A stretch of DNA of 59,363 bases from NCBI GenBank assembly GCA_005777235.1, contig SXND01000032.1, positions 1 through 59,363 on the forward strand, in the 5' to 3' direction. Source of the stretch: Pseudomonadota bacterium. Its GTDB lineage: Bacteria; Tectomicrobia; Entotheonellia; Entotheonellales; Entotheonellaceae. Position numbers and translations under genes: made by a program. The notes beneath the pieces were generated by a model that did not search any database, was not told the DNA's origin, and saw nothing but the letters and a program-made list of their open reading frames with translations. Position 1 is the stretch's first letter. Each line of letters begins with the position of its first letter. Of this stretch, positions 40,901-49,273 are shown one piece after another.

Positions 40901-41354
40901 GCCCCTGATGCCGTCTCTCCCTGCCGAACTGGTGCAGCAGTTGCACGAGGCGATGGCTTTTATGGGTGACGCCCAGAGCGCCCTGCAGGAGCGATCGAGC
41001 CGGCAAGCGCTCCCACCGGAGCAAGACGCTTTGGAGCGCTTACGCTCCGCCGACAACACCTTGCAACAGGCGATGCAAGCCATGGCGCAACGTGGTGAAA
41101 TGATGGGCATGTCCCTGCCAATGCTCCGCCAAGCTGGACGCTTGCCCATGCCGGGCTCCATGCCCCAGGCAAATGTTGACGAACGCCAGGGGGGCGCTGC
41201 GGGTGCCAGTGTGCGCAATTTTCACTTGCCCACCAAGGAAGCGTATAAAGTCCCGCGTATCTTGCGTGAGGATGTGATGGACGCCCTGAAAGAAGGCTAC
41301 CCAGAGCGGTTTAAGGAAATCATTGAGCAGTACTACCGCAACATCGTCCGTTAA
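37950..41354 (+). CDS. DUF4175-family membrane protein with glutamine-rich coiled coil
   Basis: A 1134-residue protein. Two or three transmembrane helices lie near the N-terminus (LLTACLALLFLGIG, LLALGVGFYLLLYGL, LLLATGLVALLQ). A periplasmic beta-rich region (about 180-500) follows, and then about 550 residues of very Gln/Met/Leu-rich helix (AQQLAQAMERMPHDP, QQLQELQQKLAAGDLNGAKQLAEQLL), probably long coiled coils. The C-terminus ends with a short conserved YKVPRILREDVMDALKEGYPERFKEIIEQYYR. This is the DUF4175 layout found with MoxR/DUF58/BatA genes, which indeed follow. It starts 9 bp after hisD. Function unknown; an envelope scaffold is plausible. Confidence 0.87.
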   Translation: MMAQEYRSLAAFVQRVQRGLTLRRLLQYGVLLLTACLALLFLGIGVQSLVAAVPWVAPLYSLLALGVGFYLLLYGLWPLRRPLSLRQTLTHIEVAYPEMHDDLTNAVQLNPVALEGANPHGIALDLVQALHHQTARQVEQCTVSAVVRQYPLVGLARCAGLLLATGLVALLQPHLLSGALHILLHPISYLPAREITLTLTPLHLTIAAGMHVEVRAQAAGRIPQEMHLLVTHPGQPDRRYPMEPLSHGLFRYTFLKPQAALTFQATADGFLSARGSLEVVPAPAIGYITLQYLFPDYTGFPTRTQEGGGDIQAFPGTQVQLSLRANVPLTHAVLRFDHGQEIPLTMTEPTVQGSVLVMQEGTYTIEIVDTHGFKNMPAPRYTVRILPDLAPTVTIRQPQDGFEVDEATVVQIQYEAEDDFGLQDVSLVYRSAGTVEQRIPLQHGRFANRQVQEAFAWDTHQWPFPTGDTVEFFLEVYDNDTISGPKKGVSPTLTLKVRSREQEHQALKQQQEDIAAALLDLLADHLELADQIRAWQEQAHAGQPTPRPEALQQMREQQQAAMERTEQLAQQLAQAMERMPHDPMSTYDTYADMQALQRNLANVQQTLMPQLQQSLQALTPDARSAAPLQAPQQRMEAVVQELERLSALAEQVANGEKLNDVARLSNKLLDQQNKLLSALDNLPPDFAGSPLPPELQKLLDSLQALMQDLMQAMAQLPSMMQDEFLNRQLEAFPLSDMMQQLQELQQKLAAGDLNGAKQLAEQLLKSMASMVAALQNMRQQGRGGAMEAMGQQLMESSNRLTDLVKRQEKVVEDTQDVDQQTLQQLNAAQQQAFEAVQRRLDQEMERLAKLAMDMLQRAGQHPELEAAFPDAYQQFFRQLQAMRTSLQEHQLPQAMADLEEATQQLSGMQQQAARLAPSDRTLQQHMAQAQRHLQAAQQALGGLPHDRQAMLTPGQGQQLGQLGERQGGIQQDTQLLHGDIQRLLPLMPSLPAELVQQLHEAMAFMGDAQSALQERSSRQALPPEQDALERLRSADNTLQQAMQAMAQRGEMMGMSLPMLRQAGRLPMPGSMPQANVDERQGGAAGASVRNFHLPTKEAYKVPRILREDVMDALKEGYPERFKEIIEQYYRNIVR

Positions 41355-42954
41355 CCATCAGTTTCTACGCTGTGTAGTCCAAGTGTTCGCCCTGCTGTGC
41401 CTGTGCGTGCTGTGGCCTGGCGCCGCATGGGGTACACGCCAGCCAGAAGACGGCGAGCCTCAGACGGCGAGTGAGGGCGAGATCTTACTCGAGCGCTGGC
41501 AACCCGAGGCGGCCCTGCATTGGGTCGAGCAGCGTTTGGCGCGTGAGCCACTGCAGCCAGCATGGCGTTTTGTGCAGGGGCAGGCGCTGTTCGAACTCGG
41601 GCGCTATGCTGACGCCCTCGCGACCTTTGAAAGCTTGCTGAAGGTTGCGCCACATCCACGCATCCAGGCCTATCGTGATTTCGTGGCGAATACGGTGCAG
41701 GGTATAGCGACGCTGCGCCCCATCGAGACGGCGCATTTTCGCATTTGGCTCGACCCCGAGAAAGACGCGGCTCTGGTGCCCTATGTCGGGGATGTCCTGG
41801 AACAGAGTTATCAACGGCTTGGAGAGATTTTTCACTTTACGCCGCCTGGCAAGCTGCGTGTCGAAATTTTCCCGAGTACCGCCACGTTTTACCCCGCCTC
41901 CAGCCTGTCGGCCCGCGACATTGAAGTTTCTGGAGCCATTGGTATCTGTAAATTCAATAAAATTATGTTGTTGTCGCCGCGCAACCTGGCACGTGGCTAT
42001 CGCTGGACCGATGCACTCAGCCACGAATACATCCATTATATTGTCGTACAATTGAGCCACAATCATGCCCCTATTTGGCTCCACGAAGGCATCGCCAAGT
42101 ATTTTGAGTCCGCCTGGCGTCTGCCGCAGATTGCCTGGTTGGACCGTCGCTCGGAAAGCCTTCTGGCCCATGCGCTCAAGCACAACAGCTTTGTGGGTTT
42201 CGCCAATATGGACCCATCGCTGGTCAAGCTCGAGACGACGTATCACGTCCAGTTGGCGTATGCGGAAGCTGCGTCAGCGATTGATTTTATCGTGCAGCAG
42301 CGCCGCAACGAGGGCTTAGTGCAGGTACTCCAGGCCCTCCGGCAGTCGCAGGACGGCAGTGCCGCGGCGGCAGTGGCCCAGATCATGGGTCTGTCGTTCG
42401 AGGCGTTTCAAGAACACTGGCGACAATTCTTGCTGGCCAAGCAGTTACAAGAACACGAGGGGGTACACTTACCGCGCTTTGAGTTGAAAAATGAGGGCCA
42501 GATGCCGACAGACGATGTCCAGCGCGAATTACAATCAGGCACAGCCCGCATACACGCGCGCTTGGGCGACCGCTTGCGCCAAAGTGGGCGCGCTTCTGCG
42601 GCGGGACTGGAATATCGTCGTGCCCTCGGCTCGGATCCCACCTCCCCGTATTTGCTCAACAAGCTCGCGGCGGCCCTCATGGCACAAGGCGCCTGGCACC
42701 AGGCGCTGCCGCACTTACAGCGCGCGCAACAATTATCCAGTGATGACGTGGCCACCTATACGAACCTTGGACGTCTCTACGTCGCGTTGCAGGAATATGC
42801 CCAGGCGCGGGCGGCCTTCACTGAAGCGCTGCAGATCAATCCCTTTGACCCGGCCATCCATCTGCATCTGGCGGAGAGCTACCGACAGCTGGGGGAAGAG
42901 GACAAGGCGAACCAGGAACAACAATTGTTTGACACACTGCAAAGGACGCCGTGA
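41323..42954 (+). CDS. Exported peptidase-MA-like protein with TPR repeats
   Basis: A 543-residue protein with a signal peptide (LRCVVQVFALLCLCVLWPGAAWG), two TPR-like units, and a gluzincin-type metallopeptidase domain of the peptidase-MA family. The zinc motif is HEYIH near residue 230, with a second HEGIAKYFE carrying the Glu ligand about 20 residues later. C-terminal TPRs follow (AGLEYRRALGSDPTSP, ARAAFTEALQINPFDP). The TTG start at 41323 overlaps the previous gene by 32 bp; GTG 41383 is an alternative with a shorter leader. The stop overlaps the moxR-like ATG (TGATG). It is part of the vWA/MoxR operon. Confidence 0.85.
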   Translation: MSSTTATSSVNHQFLRCVVQVFALLCLCVLWPGAAWGTRQPEDGEPQTASEGEILLERWQPEAALHWVEQRLAREPLQPAWRFVQGQALFELGRYADALATFESLLKVAPHPRIQAYRDFVANTVQGIATLRPIETAHFRIWLDPEKDAALVPYVGDVLEQSYQRLGEIFHFTPPGKLRVEIFPSTATFYPASSLSARDIEVSGAIGICKFNKIMLLSPRNLARGYRWTDALSHEYIHYIVVQLSHNHAPIWLHEGIAKYFESAWRLPQIAWLDRRSESLLAHALKHNSFVGFANMDPSLVKLETTYHVQLAYAEAASAIDFIVQQRRNEGLVQVLQALRQSQDGSAAAAVAQIMGLSFEAFQEHWRQFLLAKQLQEHEGVHLPRFELKNEGQMPTDDVQRELQSGTARIHARLGDRLRQSGRASAAGLEYRRALGSDPTSPYLLNKLAAALMAQGAWHQALPHLQRAQQLSSDDVATYTNLGRLYVALQEYAQARAAFTEALQINPFDPAIHLHLAESYRQLGEEDKANQEQQLFDTLQRTP

Positions 42955-44012
42955 TGGCAGCAGAATACGAGGCCGAGAGGCCCGAGCCCGGTCTCGACCG
43001 CCCCGAGCATGTCGCGGCCGTCGCCGAAGTCGCCCAGCAACGGCAAGCTATCCTGCAGGAGATCAAAAAGGTGATCGTGGGACAGGACACGGTGATCGAA
43101 GAGCTCCTGATTGCGCTGTTAGCCCGGGGGCATTGTCTCCTGGTGGGTGTCCCTGGGTTAGCGAAAACTTTGCTGATCAGCACCTTGGCGAATGTGCTCG
43201 ACTTGCGCTTCAATCGCATTCAGTTTACCCCTGATCTCATGCCCTCGGACATCACTGGCACCGATCTCCTCGAAGAGGATCCTGAGACGCGGCAGCGCCA
43301 GTACCGCTTTTTGCAGGGGCCCATCTTTGCTAATCTTGTCCTGGCCGATGAGATTAACCGCACCCCGCCCAAAACGCAGGCCGCCCTCTTGCAGGCGATG
43401 CAAGAATACCGGGTGACGGCAGGGGGGCGGACCTACGACTTGGATTTGCCCTTTTTCGTCCTCGCCACCCAGAACCCCATTGAGCAGGAAGGGACGTATC
43501 CCCTCCCAGAAGCTCAGCTTGATCGCTTCATGTTTCATATTGGCATTGATTACCCGAGCTTTGATGACGAGATTCAGGTGGTCGAAAACAGCACCTCCGC
43601 GTACGCGCCGCAACTGCAACCGGTGCTGAATGCCACCACGATCCTGCACTTACAGCAGATAGTCCGCCAGGTGCCGGCCACGCGCTCCGTGGTCGGCTAT
43701 GCTGTGCGGCTGGCGCAGAGTTCACGCCCCAATCATCCGGATGCCCCGGCGTTCATTAAAGAGTGGGTGAACTGGGGAGCCGGGCCGCGGGCTTCGCAAT
43801 ATCTGGTCTTGGGCGCCAAGGCGCGGGCCATCATCCACGGGCGCTTTGCCGCCTCGGTGGAGGATGTCCGGGCGATGGCGCCGTCCGTGCTGCGCCATCG
43901 TATTTTGACGAATTTTACGGCAGAAGCCGAAGGGGTCAGCTCCGTGACGATTGTGCACCGACTGCTGGACGTGGTGCGACCTGAGGCCATTGATGTGGCC
44001 CTAGCGTCGTAG
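42954..44012 (+). CDS. MoxR-family AAA+ ATPase
   Basis: A 352-residue MoxR ATPase, a chaperone class that acts on vWA-domain proteins. Seen: Walker A GVPGLAKT (about residue 65-72), MPSDITGTDLLEEDP, Walker B NLVLADEINRTPPKTQAALLQAMQE, the sensor-1 ATQNPIEQEGTYPLPEAQLDRF and the C-terminal lid domain. Encoded directly before the DUF58 and vWA genes, as in Bat/MoxR operons, where it is thought to assemble or regulate the vWA complex. ATG 42954 overlaps the preceding TGA. Confidence 0.95.
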   Translation: MAAEYEAERPEPGLDRPEHVAAVAEVAQQRQAILQEIKKVIVGQDTVIEELLIALLARGHCLLVGVPGLAKTLLISTLANVLDLRFNRIQFTPDLMPSDITGTDLLEEDPETRQRQYRFLQGPIFANLVLADEINRTPPKTQAALLQAMQEYRVTAGGRTYDLDLPFFVLATQNPIEQEGTYPLPEAQLDRFMFHIGIDYPSFDDEIQVVENSTSAYAPQLQPVLNATTILHLQQIVRQVPATRSVVGYAVRLAQSSRPNHPDAPAFIKEWVNWGAGPRASQYLVLGAKARAIIHGRFAASVEDVRAMAPSVLRHRILTNFTAEAEGVSSVTIVHRLLDVVRPEAIDVALAS

Positions 44013-44026
44013 GGAGAGGAACGCGC

Positions 44027-44923
44027 ATGCCCGTGGACACGCCGCGCCAGAGCTACTTCGACCCTGTGGTGTTAGCGAAAATTGCCACTATGGCGTTACG
44101 GGCGCGGCACGTGGTCGAGGGACTGCTCAGCGGTCTGCACGCCAGCCCCTATCGTGGCTATAGCGTCGAATTCGCTGAACATCGCGAGTATGTGCCGGGT
44201 GACGAAATCCGTCACATTGATTGGAAAGCCTACGGCAAGTTTGATCGCTATTTCGTGAAAGAATACGAAGAGGAAACGAATCTCAGAGCGTATATCCTGG
44301 TGGATGCCAGTGCCTCCATGGGGTATGGCTCGGCGGGGCTCAGCAAGTTCGACTATGGGTGTTACCTGGCAGCGTCCCTCGCCTATCTGATGCTGCACCA
44401 GGGCGATGATGTGGGCCTGGTGACGTTTGGGGCCCATGTGCAGCGCTATATCCCCCCACGTGGCGGCATACAGCATATGCGGGCGCTGGCGAGTCATCTG
44501 GATGCCACCCGCCCAGAAGGCGACACCCACCTCGAGCAGGTGCTGCGTGAGCTCGCCGGCAAGCTGACGCGACGTGGTATGATTATCCTCATTTCAGACC
44601 TCTTTGATGACCCGGCAGTGGTCATGCAGGCCTTACGCTCCTTCCGCCATCGACGCAATGAGGTCATGGTGTTTCACCTGTTAGACCACAACGAGCTGGA
44701 GTTTCCCTTCCAGCGTCTGACGGTGTTTGAGGATATCGAGGACAGTGCGGTACGTCTGCTGGCGGATCCACGGGCCATCCGCGCCGCCTATCTGCAGCAG
44801 ATGCAGGCGTTCCTGGCCGAATACCAACGCGCCTGTCGTCGCGAGGCCATTGATTACAGCCTGTTCCCGACCACCACGCCGCTCGACGTAGCCCTGACAC
44901 GTTTTCTTGCCCGACGGCAATAG
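44027..44923 (+). CDS. DUF58 (vWA-related) protein
   Basis: A 298-residue protein. The N-terminal conserved DUF58 core YSVEFAEHREYVPGDEIRHIDWKAYG is present with FVKEYEEETN, then a vWA-like fold with LVDASASMGYG (MIDAS-type D-x-S-x-S) and LISDLFDD. DUF58 proteins are almost always encoded beside MoxR, as here (14 bp gap), and are presumed to be substrates or partners of that ATPase. No signal peptide or membrane segment is present, so cytoplasmic. Confidence 0.95.
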   Translation: MPVDTPRQSYFDPVVLAKIATMALRARHVVEGLLSGLHASPYRGYSVEFAEHREYVPGDEIRHIDWKAYGKFDRYFVKEYEEETNLRAYILVDASASMGYGSAGLSKFDYGCYLAASLAYLMLHQGDDVGLVTFGAHVQRYIPPRGGIQHMRALASHLDATRPEGDTHLEQVLRELAGKLTRRGMIILISDLFDDPAVVMQALRSFRHRRNEVMVFHLLDHNELEFPFQRLTVFEDIEDSAVRLLADPRAIRAAYLQQMQAFLAEYQRACRREAIDYSLFPTTTPLDVALTRFLARRQ

Positions 44924-44941
44924 GTGACGGATGATAAGTGT

Positions 44942-47068
44942 ATGGGCCTGACCTTTCTGCAGCCAATGTTTTTACTCGGGGCGCTCACGGCAGCGCTCCC
45001 CGTGATCATTCATCTGATCTATCGCCGCCGCGCGCTGGTGCATCGTTTTCCCGCTATGCGCTTTCTGCTGTTGGCCGATCGCCGTACGGCGCGCAAGTTC
45101 CGCCTGTCGCAATGGCTGCTCCTGGCCCTGCGTGTCCTCGCCATCCTGTTACTGACCTTGAGCCTGGCGCGCCCCTATAGCACTGGCAGCGCCGTGCAAG
45201 CGGCGGCTTTCGCGCCTCCTCAGGCGACCGTGTTCCTGGTAGACAATAGTCTCAGTATGCAATATCGCGATGGACAGGAGAGCCGTCTGCAACGTGCCAA
45301 GACCCTGGCCGGTCGGTTGCTCCATGCCATGACAGTAGAAGACACGGCGATCGTCTTGCCGTTCTTCCGGCCCGAGGAGAGCGCGCACACGCCGGTTGTT
45401 TTTCGCCATGAGCAGCCTGAGCTGCAGGAACAGCTCGCGACCATACAGCCCAGTCATGCGCAGGTGGATATGCCAGGTGCCCTGCAGCACGCGCTGGCGC
45501 TGTTGCACACGCATCCCGCCCCCCGACGCCGCCTGGTGGTGCTGTCCGATTTCACCATGCACGGTTGGGAAACGTTCCATCTCTCGGCGCTGTCGGTCGT
45601 CCCAGAACAGGTGAAGCTACATTTCATTCGGCTGGGCAGTGCCCAGCGGGACGCCAATGTCCTGATTACCGATGTGCGCCTTGCCGAAAAGCCTTTCATT
45701 GAACATGCGCCACTTGACATTACCGCCGTACTCCACAACCGCAGTACAACGCCCCTACGGAACGTGCGGGTCGACCTGTTGCTAGGCACCACTACGGTCG
45801 GACAACAGCTGGTGGATCTTGGCCCTGAGGAGCAACTGGCGGTGCCCTTTCGTATGACCGCCCCGCCGGCAGGGTTGCACTGGGGTGAGGTGCGCCTGGA
45901 AGGCGATACTTTTGTGGAGGATGATCAGTTCTACTACGCGTTACGCACGGTGAGCCCGGTGCGTATGTTGCTCGTTGATGGAGATCCGAGCACCTCGCTG
46001 TTTGAGAGCGAAGTGTTTTATGTATTACACGCTCTCCAGCCACGGGGGGTATTGGGCAAACCCTTGTTTTTTCCAAAGCCCATTCCCTGGGAGGGCCTCG
46101 AACAGGAACGTCTGAGCGACTATCAGGTCATCCTCTTGTGCAATGTGGAAGCCCTCTCACCACAGGTGCGTCAACGGCTGTACCAATTTGTCAGTGAAGG
46201 CGGCGGCCTCGTGTTCTTTGTGGGGAATCGTGTCGATCCCGTGCGCTACAACGCCATGCTGTACCGCTCGGATACGCTGCTGTTGCCCCTGGCGCTTGGC
46301 CAACCTCTGCAACGTCCACCGGAGCAGCCGCTTGGCATTCAGCTTGCGGACCGCGCCCATGAAGCCCTCGCTGCCTTTGCGAGCGACGAAGCGATGCTAC
46401 AACGTGCCAAAGTGTATCGCTATCTCACCGTAGACAGCGACCAGATCACTCCAGGCGTGCGCGTGCTCCTGACCGTGCAGGATGGTCGCCCACTGCTGGT
46501 GGAAAAGGAGCTGGGACGAGGACGGATCATGCTCTTCACCACAAGCGCGGATCGTGACTGGACGGATCTGCCCACCCGTACGGCCTATGTGCCGCTGATG
46601 CATGGCCTCGTCAGCTATGCGGCACGCCTTGCCGCTGCGGCACAGCGTCCTGGCGTCATGATGCCAGACGTCGTACGTCTGCTGGGTCGGACGGAGGATG
46701 AGGGGACGGCGGTGACGATCACCACCCCTGACAGCCAGGAACGCCTGGCCCGCTACACCGCTGAGGACACACGCATCACGGCGCTGTATAGTGCCTACAC
46801 CGTCCCTGGCATCTATCGCCTGACGACACCAGCGGGGGCGGATTTTCTGTCGGTGAATGGCACCAGGGCTGAGTCGAATTTCGAGAAAATCCCGCTGGCT
46901 GACTTGCAAACACGTTGGCGTCCACTGACCGTACGTATGGACGAAGAAGAGACCTTTGGCCAGACCACGGGAGACACCGCAGAGCCCTCACGGGAACTGG
47001 CGAGCGTCATGCTGCTAGCGTTAGGACTGGTACTCGCCGTTGAGAGTGTGTACGCCAATCGTGTGTAA
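44942..47068 (+). CDS. BatA-like membrane protein with vWA domain
   Basis: A 708-residue protein. ATG 44942 is chosen because it gives the standard BatA N-terminus (LTFLQPMFLLGALTAALPVIIHLIYRR), with a second membrane helix (LLLALRVLAILLLTLSLARP). A vWA domain follows with the metal-site motif VFLVDNSLSMQYRDG, then beta-rich repeats, a GATase-like segment (YQVILLCNVEALSPQVRQRLYQFVSEGGGLVFFVG) and a C-terminal membrane helix (VMLLALGLVLAVESVYA). It probably faces the periplasm. TnpB element 3 lies 90 bp behind the stop and separates this gene from the last two genes of the operon. Confidence 0.9.
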   Translation: MGLTFLQPMFLLGALTAALPVIIHLIYRRRALVHRFPAMRFLLLADRRTARKFRLSQWLLLALRVLAILLLTLSLARPYSTGSAVQAAAFAPPQATVFLVDNSLSMQYRDGQESRLQRAKTLAGRLLHAMTVEDTAIVLPFFRPEESAHTPVVFRHEQPELQEQLATIQPSHAQVDMPGALQHALALLHTHPAPRRRLVVLSDFTMHGWETFHLSALSVVPEQVKLHFIRLGSAQRDANVLITDVRLAEKPFIEHAPLDITAVLHNRSTTPLRNVRVDLLLGTTTVGQQLVDLGPEEQLAVPFRMTAPPAGLHWGEVRLEGDTFVEDDQFYYALRTVSPVRMLLVDGDPSTSLFESEVFYVLHALQPRGVLGKPLFFPKPIPWEGLEQERLSDYQVILLCNVEALSPQVRQRLYQFVSEGGGLVFFVGNRVDPVRYNAMLYRSDTLLLPLALGQPLQRPPEQPLGIQLADRAHEALAAFASDEAMLQRAKVYRYLTVDSDQITPGVRVLLTVQDGRPLLVEKELGRGRIMLFTTSADRDWTDLPTRTAYVPLMHGLVSYAARLAAAAQRPGVMMPDVVRLLGRTEDEGTAVTITTPDSQERLARYTAEDTRITALYSAYTVPGIYRLTTPAGADFLSVNGTRAESNFEKIPLADLQTRWRPLTVRMDEEETFGQTTGDTAEPSRELASVMLLALGLVLAVESVYANRV

Positions 47069-47158
47069 CAACGCCCCACGGCCTACGCTGGTGGTGCCCA
47101 TCTCGCCCTGGAGTGCCACGGCCGAGACAGACCACGCAGTCAAGGAAGCATGGTATTG

Positions 47159-47252
47159 TGACATCCTCACCGCCCTGAAGGACGGTGCTTCAAACATCGA
47201 AGTGTCTCGGCAGAGCCGAGAGTAGGTTACGGTTACCATGCAGCATGCCTAT
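47159..47252 (-). ncRNA. Right end of TnpB element 3 / probable guide-RNA 3' scaffold
   Basis: On the minus strand: hairpin CTCTCGGC-TC-TGCCGAGA, a linker, then hairpin CACCGTCC-TTCA-GGGCGGTG (47187-47168) and GAGGATGTCA ending at 47159. This matches the right end of element 2 closely. The host sequence just outside, read on the minus strand, is CAATACCATGCTTCCTTGAC (47158-47139) and would be the guide if the boundary is right. Confidence 0.65.
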
Positions 47253-48380
47253 CTACTGCACTTCCCCGCTCAAGGGCTCCGTCACGGAGCCCACGCCAGA
47301 GGAGCACGCCCCTTTGGCAGCGAGATTACGCGCGGCGTTCAAGTCCGCGTGCAAGGTATACCCACAGGCCATACACTGGAATGCCGCTTGCGCCTGGCGG
47401 TTCTTCCGCGCGGTATGCCCACAGCGGCTACAGCGTTGGCTGGTGTAGCGCGGGTCTTCTTCAGTCACCTGGACCCCAGCCCATGCGGCTTTGTAGGTGA
47501 GGAAGTCGAGCAGTTGCGCAAACGCCTAGCTATGCACCATGCGGTTGACTGTGCGGGTCATCTTCACCCGGTCACGAAGCCCGAGGAGCTTTTCGACGTG
47601 CAGGATACCACCGTGCGCGGCAACGAGATCGACAATCTCGCGGCTGACCTGATGATTCATCTGCGTCGCCCACCGCGCTTCCTTGCCCTTCGACCGCTTC
47701 ACCATGCCCAGCTTGCGCTTCTGTTGCAACTCCTGGCGGTAGCGCAAGAAACGTCCACGCACGGACCTAAGGGGCTTTCCGTCCTAAAACTTGACAACAT
47801 CAGGACCACTCAATACCGCCACGTGTGCCACGCCCAGGTCCAGACCAAAGTGCGGACCGTTCGGAGCCGGAACATCCTCACTCTTCACGGCCAGCATGAG
47901 ATACCAGTCTGTGCCACGGCGGACCAACTCAGAAACCGCATGTGGCAAGACACACAGCACGCGCCACACGGAAGGAATAATGAGCGGGAGCCACAGGAAC
48001 CCGTGAGGCGTGGTGAGTCGTGCCATCCCTCTTTCAGGGAACACACGCAAATTTTCGACGGCAATGCGCAACGGCAGGGCGTGTTGCAGGCGAGGCCGCG
48101 AGGTTTTTTTGCCCTCGCGCTTGCGTGTCTGAATGCCGCGATAGATCGCCAACGCCTTGTCACGGGCTTGTTGGATGATCGACGCAGGCAACGGGAAGCG
48201 GTCTCTTGCTACGCGATAACACGCCGCATGCAAACTACTCACCGAAGGATGAGGCAGTGTATACGCGGCGTCCAGGTGCAGACGAACGGCGTTCGTAAAG
48301 GCTTGCTGCATGATCTCCAGGCGGTGGGTCTTGTCTCGGTTCAGCATTCTGAGTTTGAGCTGAATAACTCGCGTTTGCAT
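47253..48380 (-). pseudogene. tnpB: TnpB, element 3, interrupted by two in-frame TAG codons
   Basis: One continuous frame of 375 codons encodes a complete TnpB except for TAG at codon 199 (after GPDVVKF) and TAG at codon 285 (between RMVHS and AFAQLLDFLTYKAAW). Intact relatives usually have Trp at the second position, so TGG to TAG fits. All catalytic acids remain: Asp181 (FGLDLGVAHVA), Glu263 (ILHVEKLLGL), Asp346 (LHADLNAARN), and the ribbon cysteines (RCSRC, CMAC). There are no frameshifts. The start is the ATG at 48380 (MQTRVIQLKL). Inactivation looks recent; amber readthrough is the alternative. Confidence 0.88.
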
Positions 48381-48420
48381 AGAGAGATTGTGGCACAAGG
48401 AAGGCTGCAGAGCAAAGCTT

Positions 48421-48480
48421 TTGGCCCGTGGGGCCAACCTTTCTTTCCTCTCCGGCCTGAACGCCGGAGTCCCCAGAAAG
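48421..48480 (-). repeat. Left-end hairpin pair of TnpB element 3
   Basis: In the tnpB direction (minus strand): GGGGA, hairpin CTCCGGC-GTTCAG-GCCGGAG (48469-48450), AGGAAAG, then hairpin TTGGCCC-CAC-GGGCCAA (48437-48421), about 40 bp before the tnpB start. The same order and spacing as the left end of element 2. The element thus spans about 47159-48485 and ends only a few bases before the next gene's start codon. Confidence 0.75.
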
Positions 48481-48490
48481 GAAAATCTTG

Positions 48491-49273
48491 ATGGCATCAC
48501 GCCGGGCCTTCTTACATCGTCTACTGCGCAGCGCTCTTGGCCTGCCGGTCGTACTCGGGCGCAGTCTGCTCCTCGCGCCACCGACGGTCGAGGCGCTCCC
48601 CGCGTCGAACCTCTTTGTGCTGGCGCAACTGCAATATCGCGGCGGGCAGTGGGATCCGCGCCCGCGCTCTATCCTGCCCTTGCTGCAAGAAGTGCGCTTA
48701 CGGACCAGTGTGGAAACCCGTGATGAACGCCAGGTTGTTACCCTGCGTGATCCCGCACTGTTTTCTCACCCTTTTTTGTATATGACCGGTGAGCGCAGCT
48801 TTGAGCCCTTCACGGAAGAAGAAATCAGTATCTTGCGACGTTACCTGTTATTCGGTGGCTTGTTGCTGATTGATGATGCCCGTGGCAATAAAGGCCGGGA
48901 TTTTGATGCCAGCGTCCGCCAGGAAGTGGCGCGTGTGTTCCCAGATCGGCCCCTCAAAATGCTTGCCCCGGAGCATACCGTGTTTCGAACCTTCTACCTC
49001 GTGCGCACCATTGGCGGCGTGCGTATCGTGAATCCCTACCTCGAAGGTGTGCATGTCGAGGACCGTACCCCGCTCCTCTACTGCCAAAATGGTCTTGGGG
49101 TGGCGTGGGAACGGGATTATCTCGGCCACTGGGTGGCCTCCTGCCAGCCGGGGGGAGATGCCCAACGCCTCGAAGCGTTCAAACTGGGAGTCAATTGCGT
49201 GCTGTACGCCTTAACCGTCAACTATAAGCAAGACTTGATCCATTTACCTTTTATTCGCAAGAAGCTTGGATGA
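48491..49273 (+). CDS. DUF4159 protein with twin-arginine-like leader
   Basis: A 260-residue exported protein: leader SRRAFLHRLLRSALGLPVVLG, then LFVLAQLQYRGGQWDPRPRS and the DUF4159 core (FLYMTGERSFEPFTEEEISILRRYLLFGGLLLIDDARG, a Rossmann/GATase-like segment; FRTFYLVRTIGG). DUF4159 proteins are found in the MoxR/vWA operons of planctomycetes and others. The ATG lies about 10 bp from the left edge of TnpB element 3, so its native ribosome-binding site may be displaced. The stop overlaps the next start (ATGA). Confidence 0.88.
   Translation: MASRRAFLHRLLRSALGLPVVLGRSLLLAPPTVEALPASNLFVLAQLQYRGGQWDPRPRSILPLLQEVRLRTSVETRDERQVVTLRDPALFSHPFLYMTGERSFEPFTEEEISILRRYLLFGGLLLIDDARGNKGRDFDASVRQEVARVFPDRPLKMLAPEHTVFRTFYLVRTIGGVRIVNPYLEGVHVEDRTPLLYCQNGLGVAWERDYLGHWVASCQPGGDAQRLEAFKLGVNCVLYALTVNYKQDLIHLPFIRKKLG

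Noticed and set aside
47238..48491. Long plus-strand open frame of 417 codons
   Set aside because: It is antisense to the TnpB of element 3, whose minus-strand frame has full family motifs; the plus-strand translation has none.
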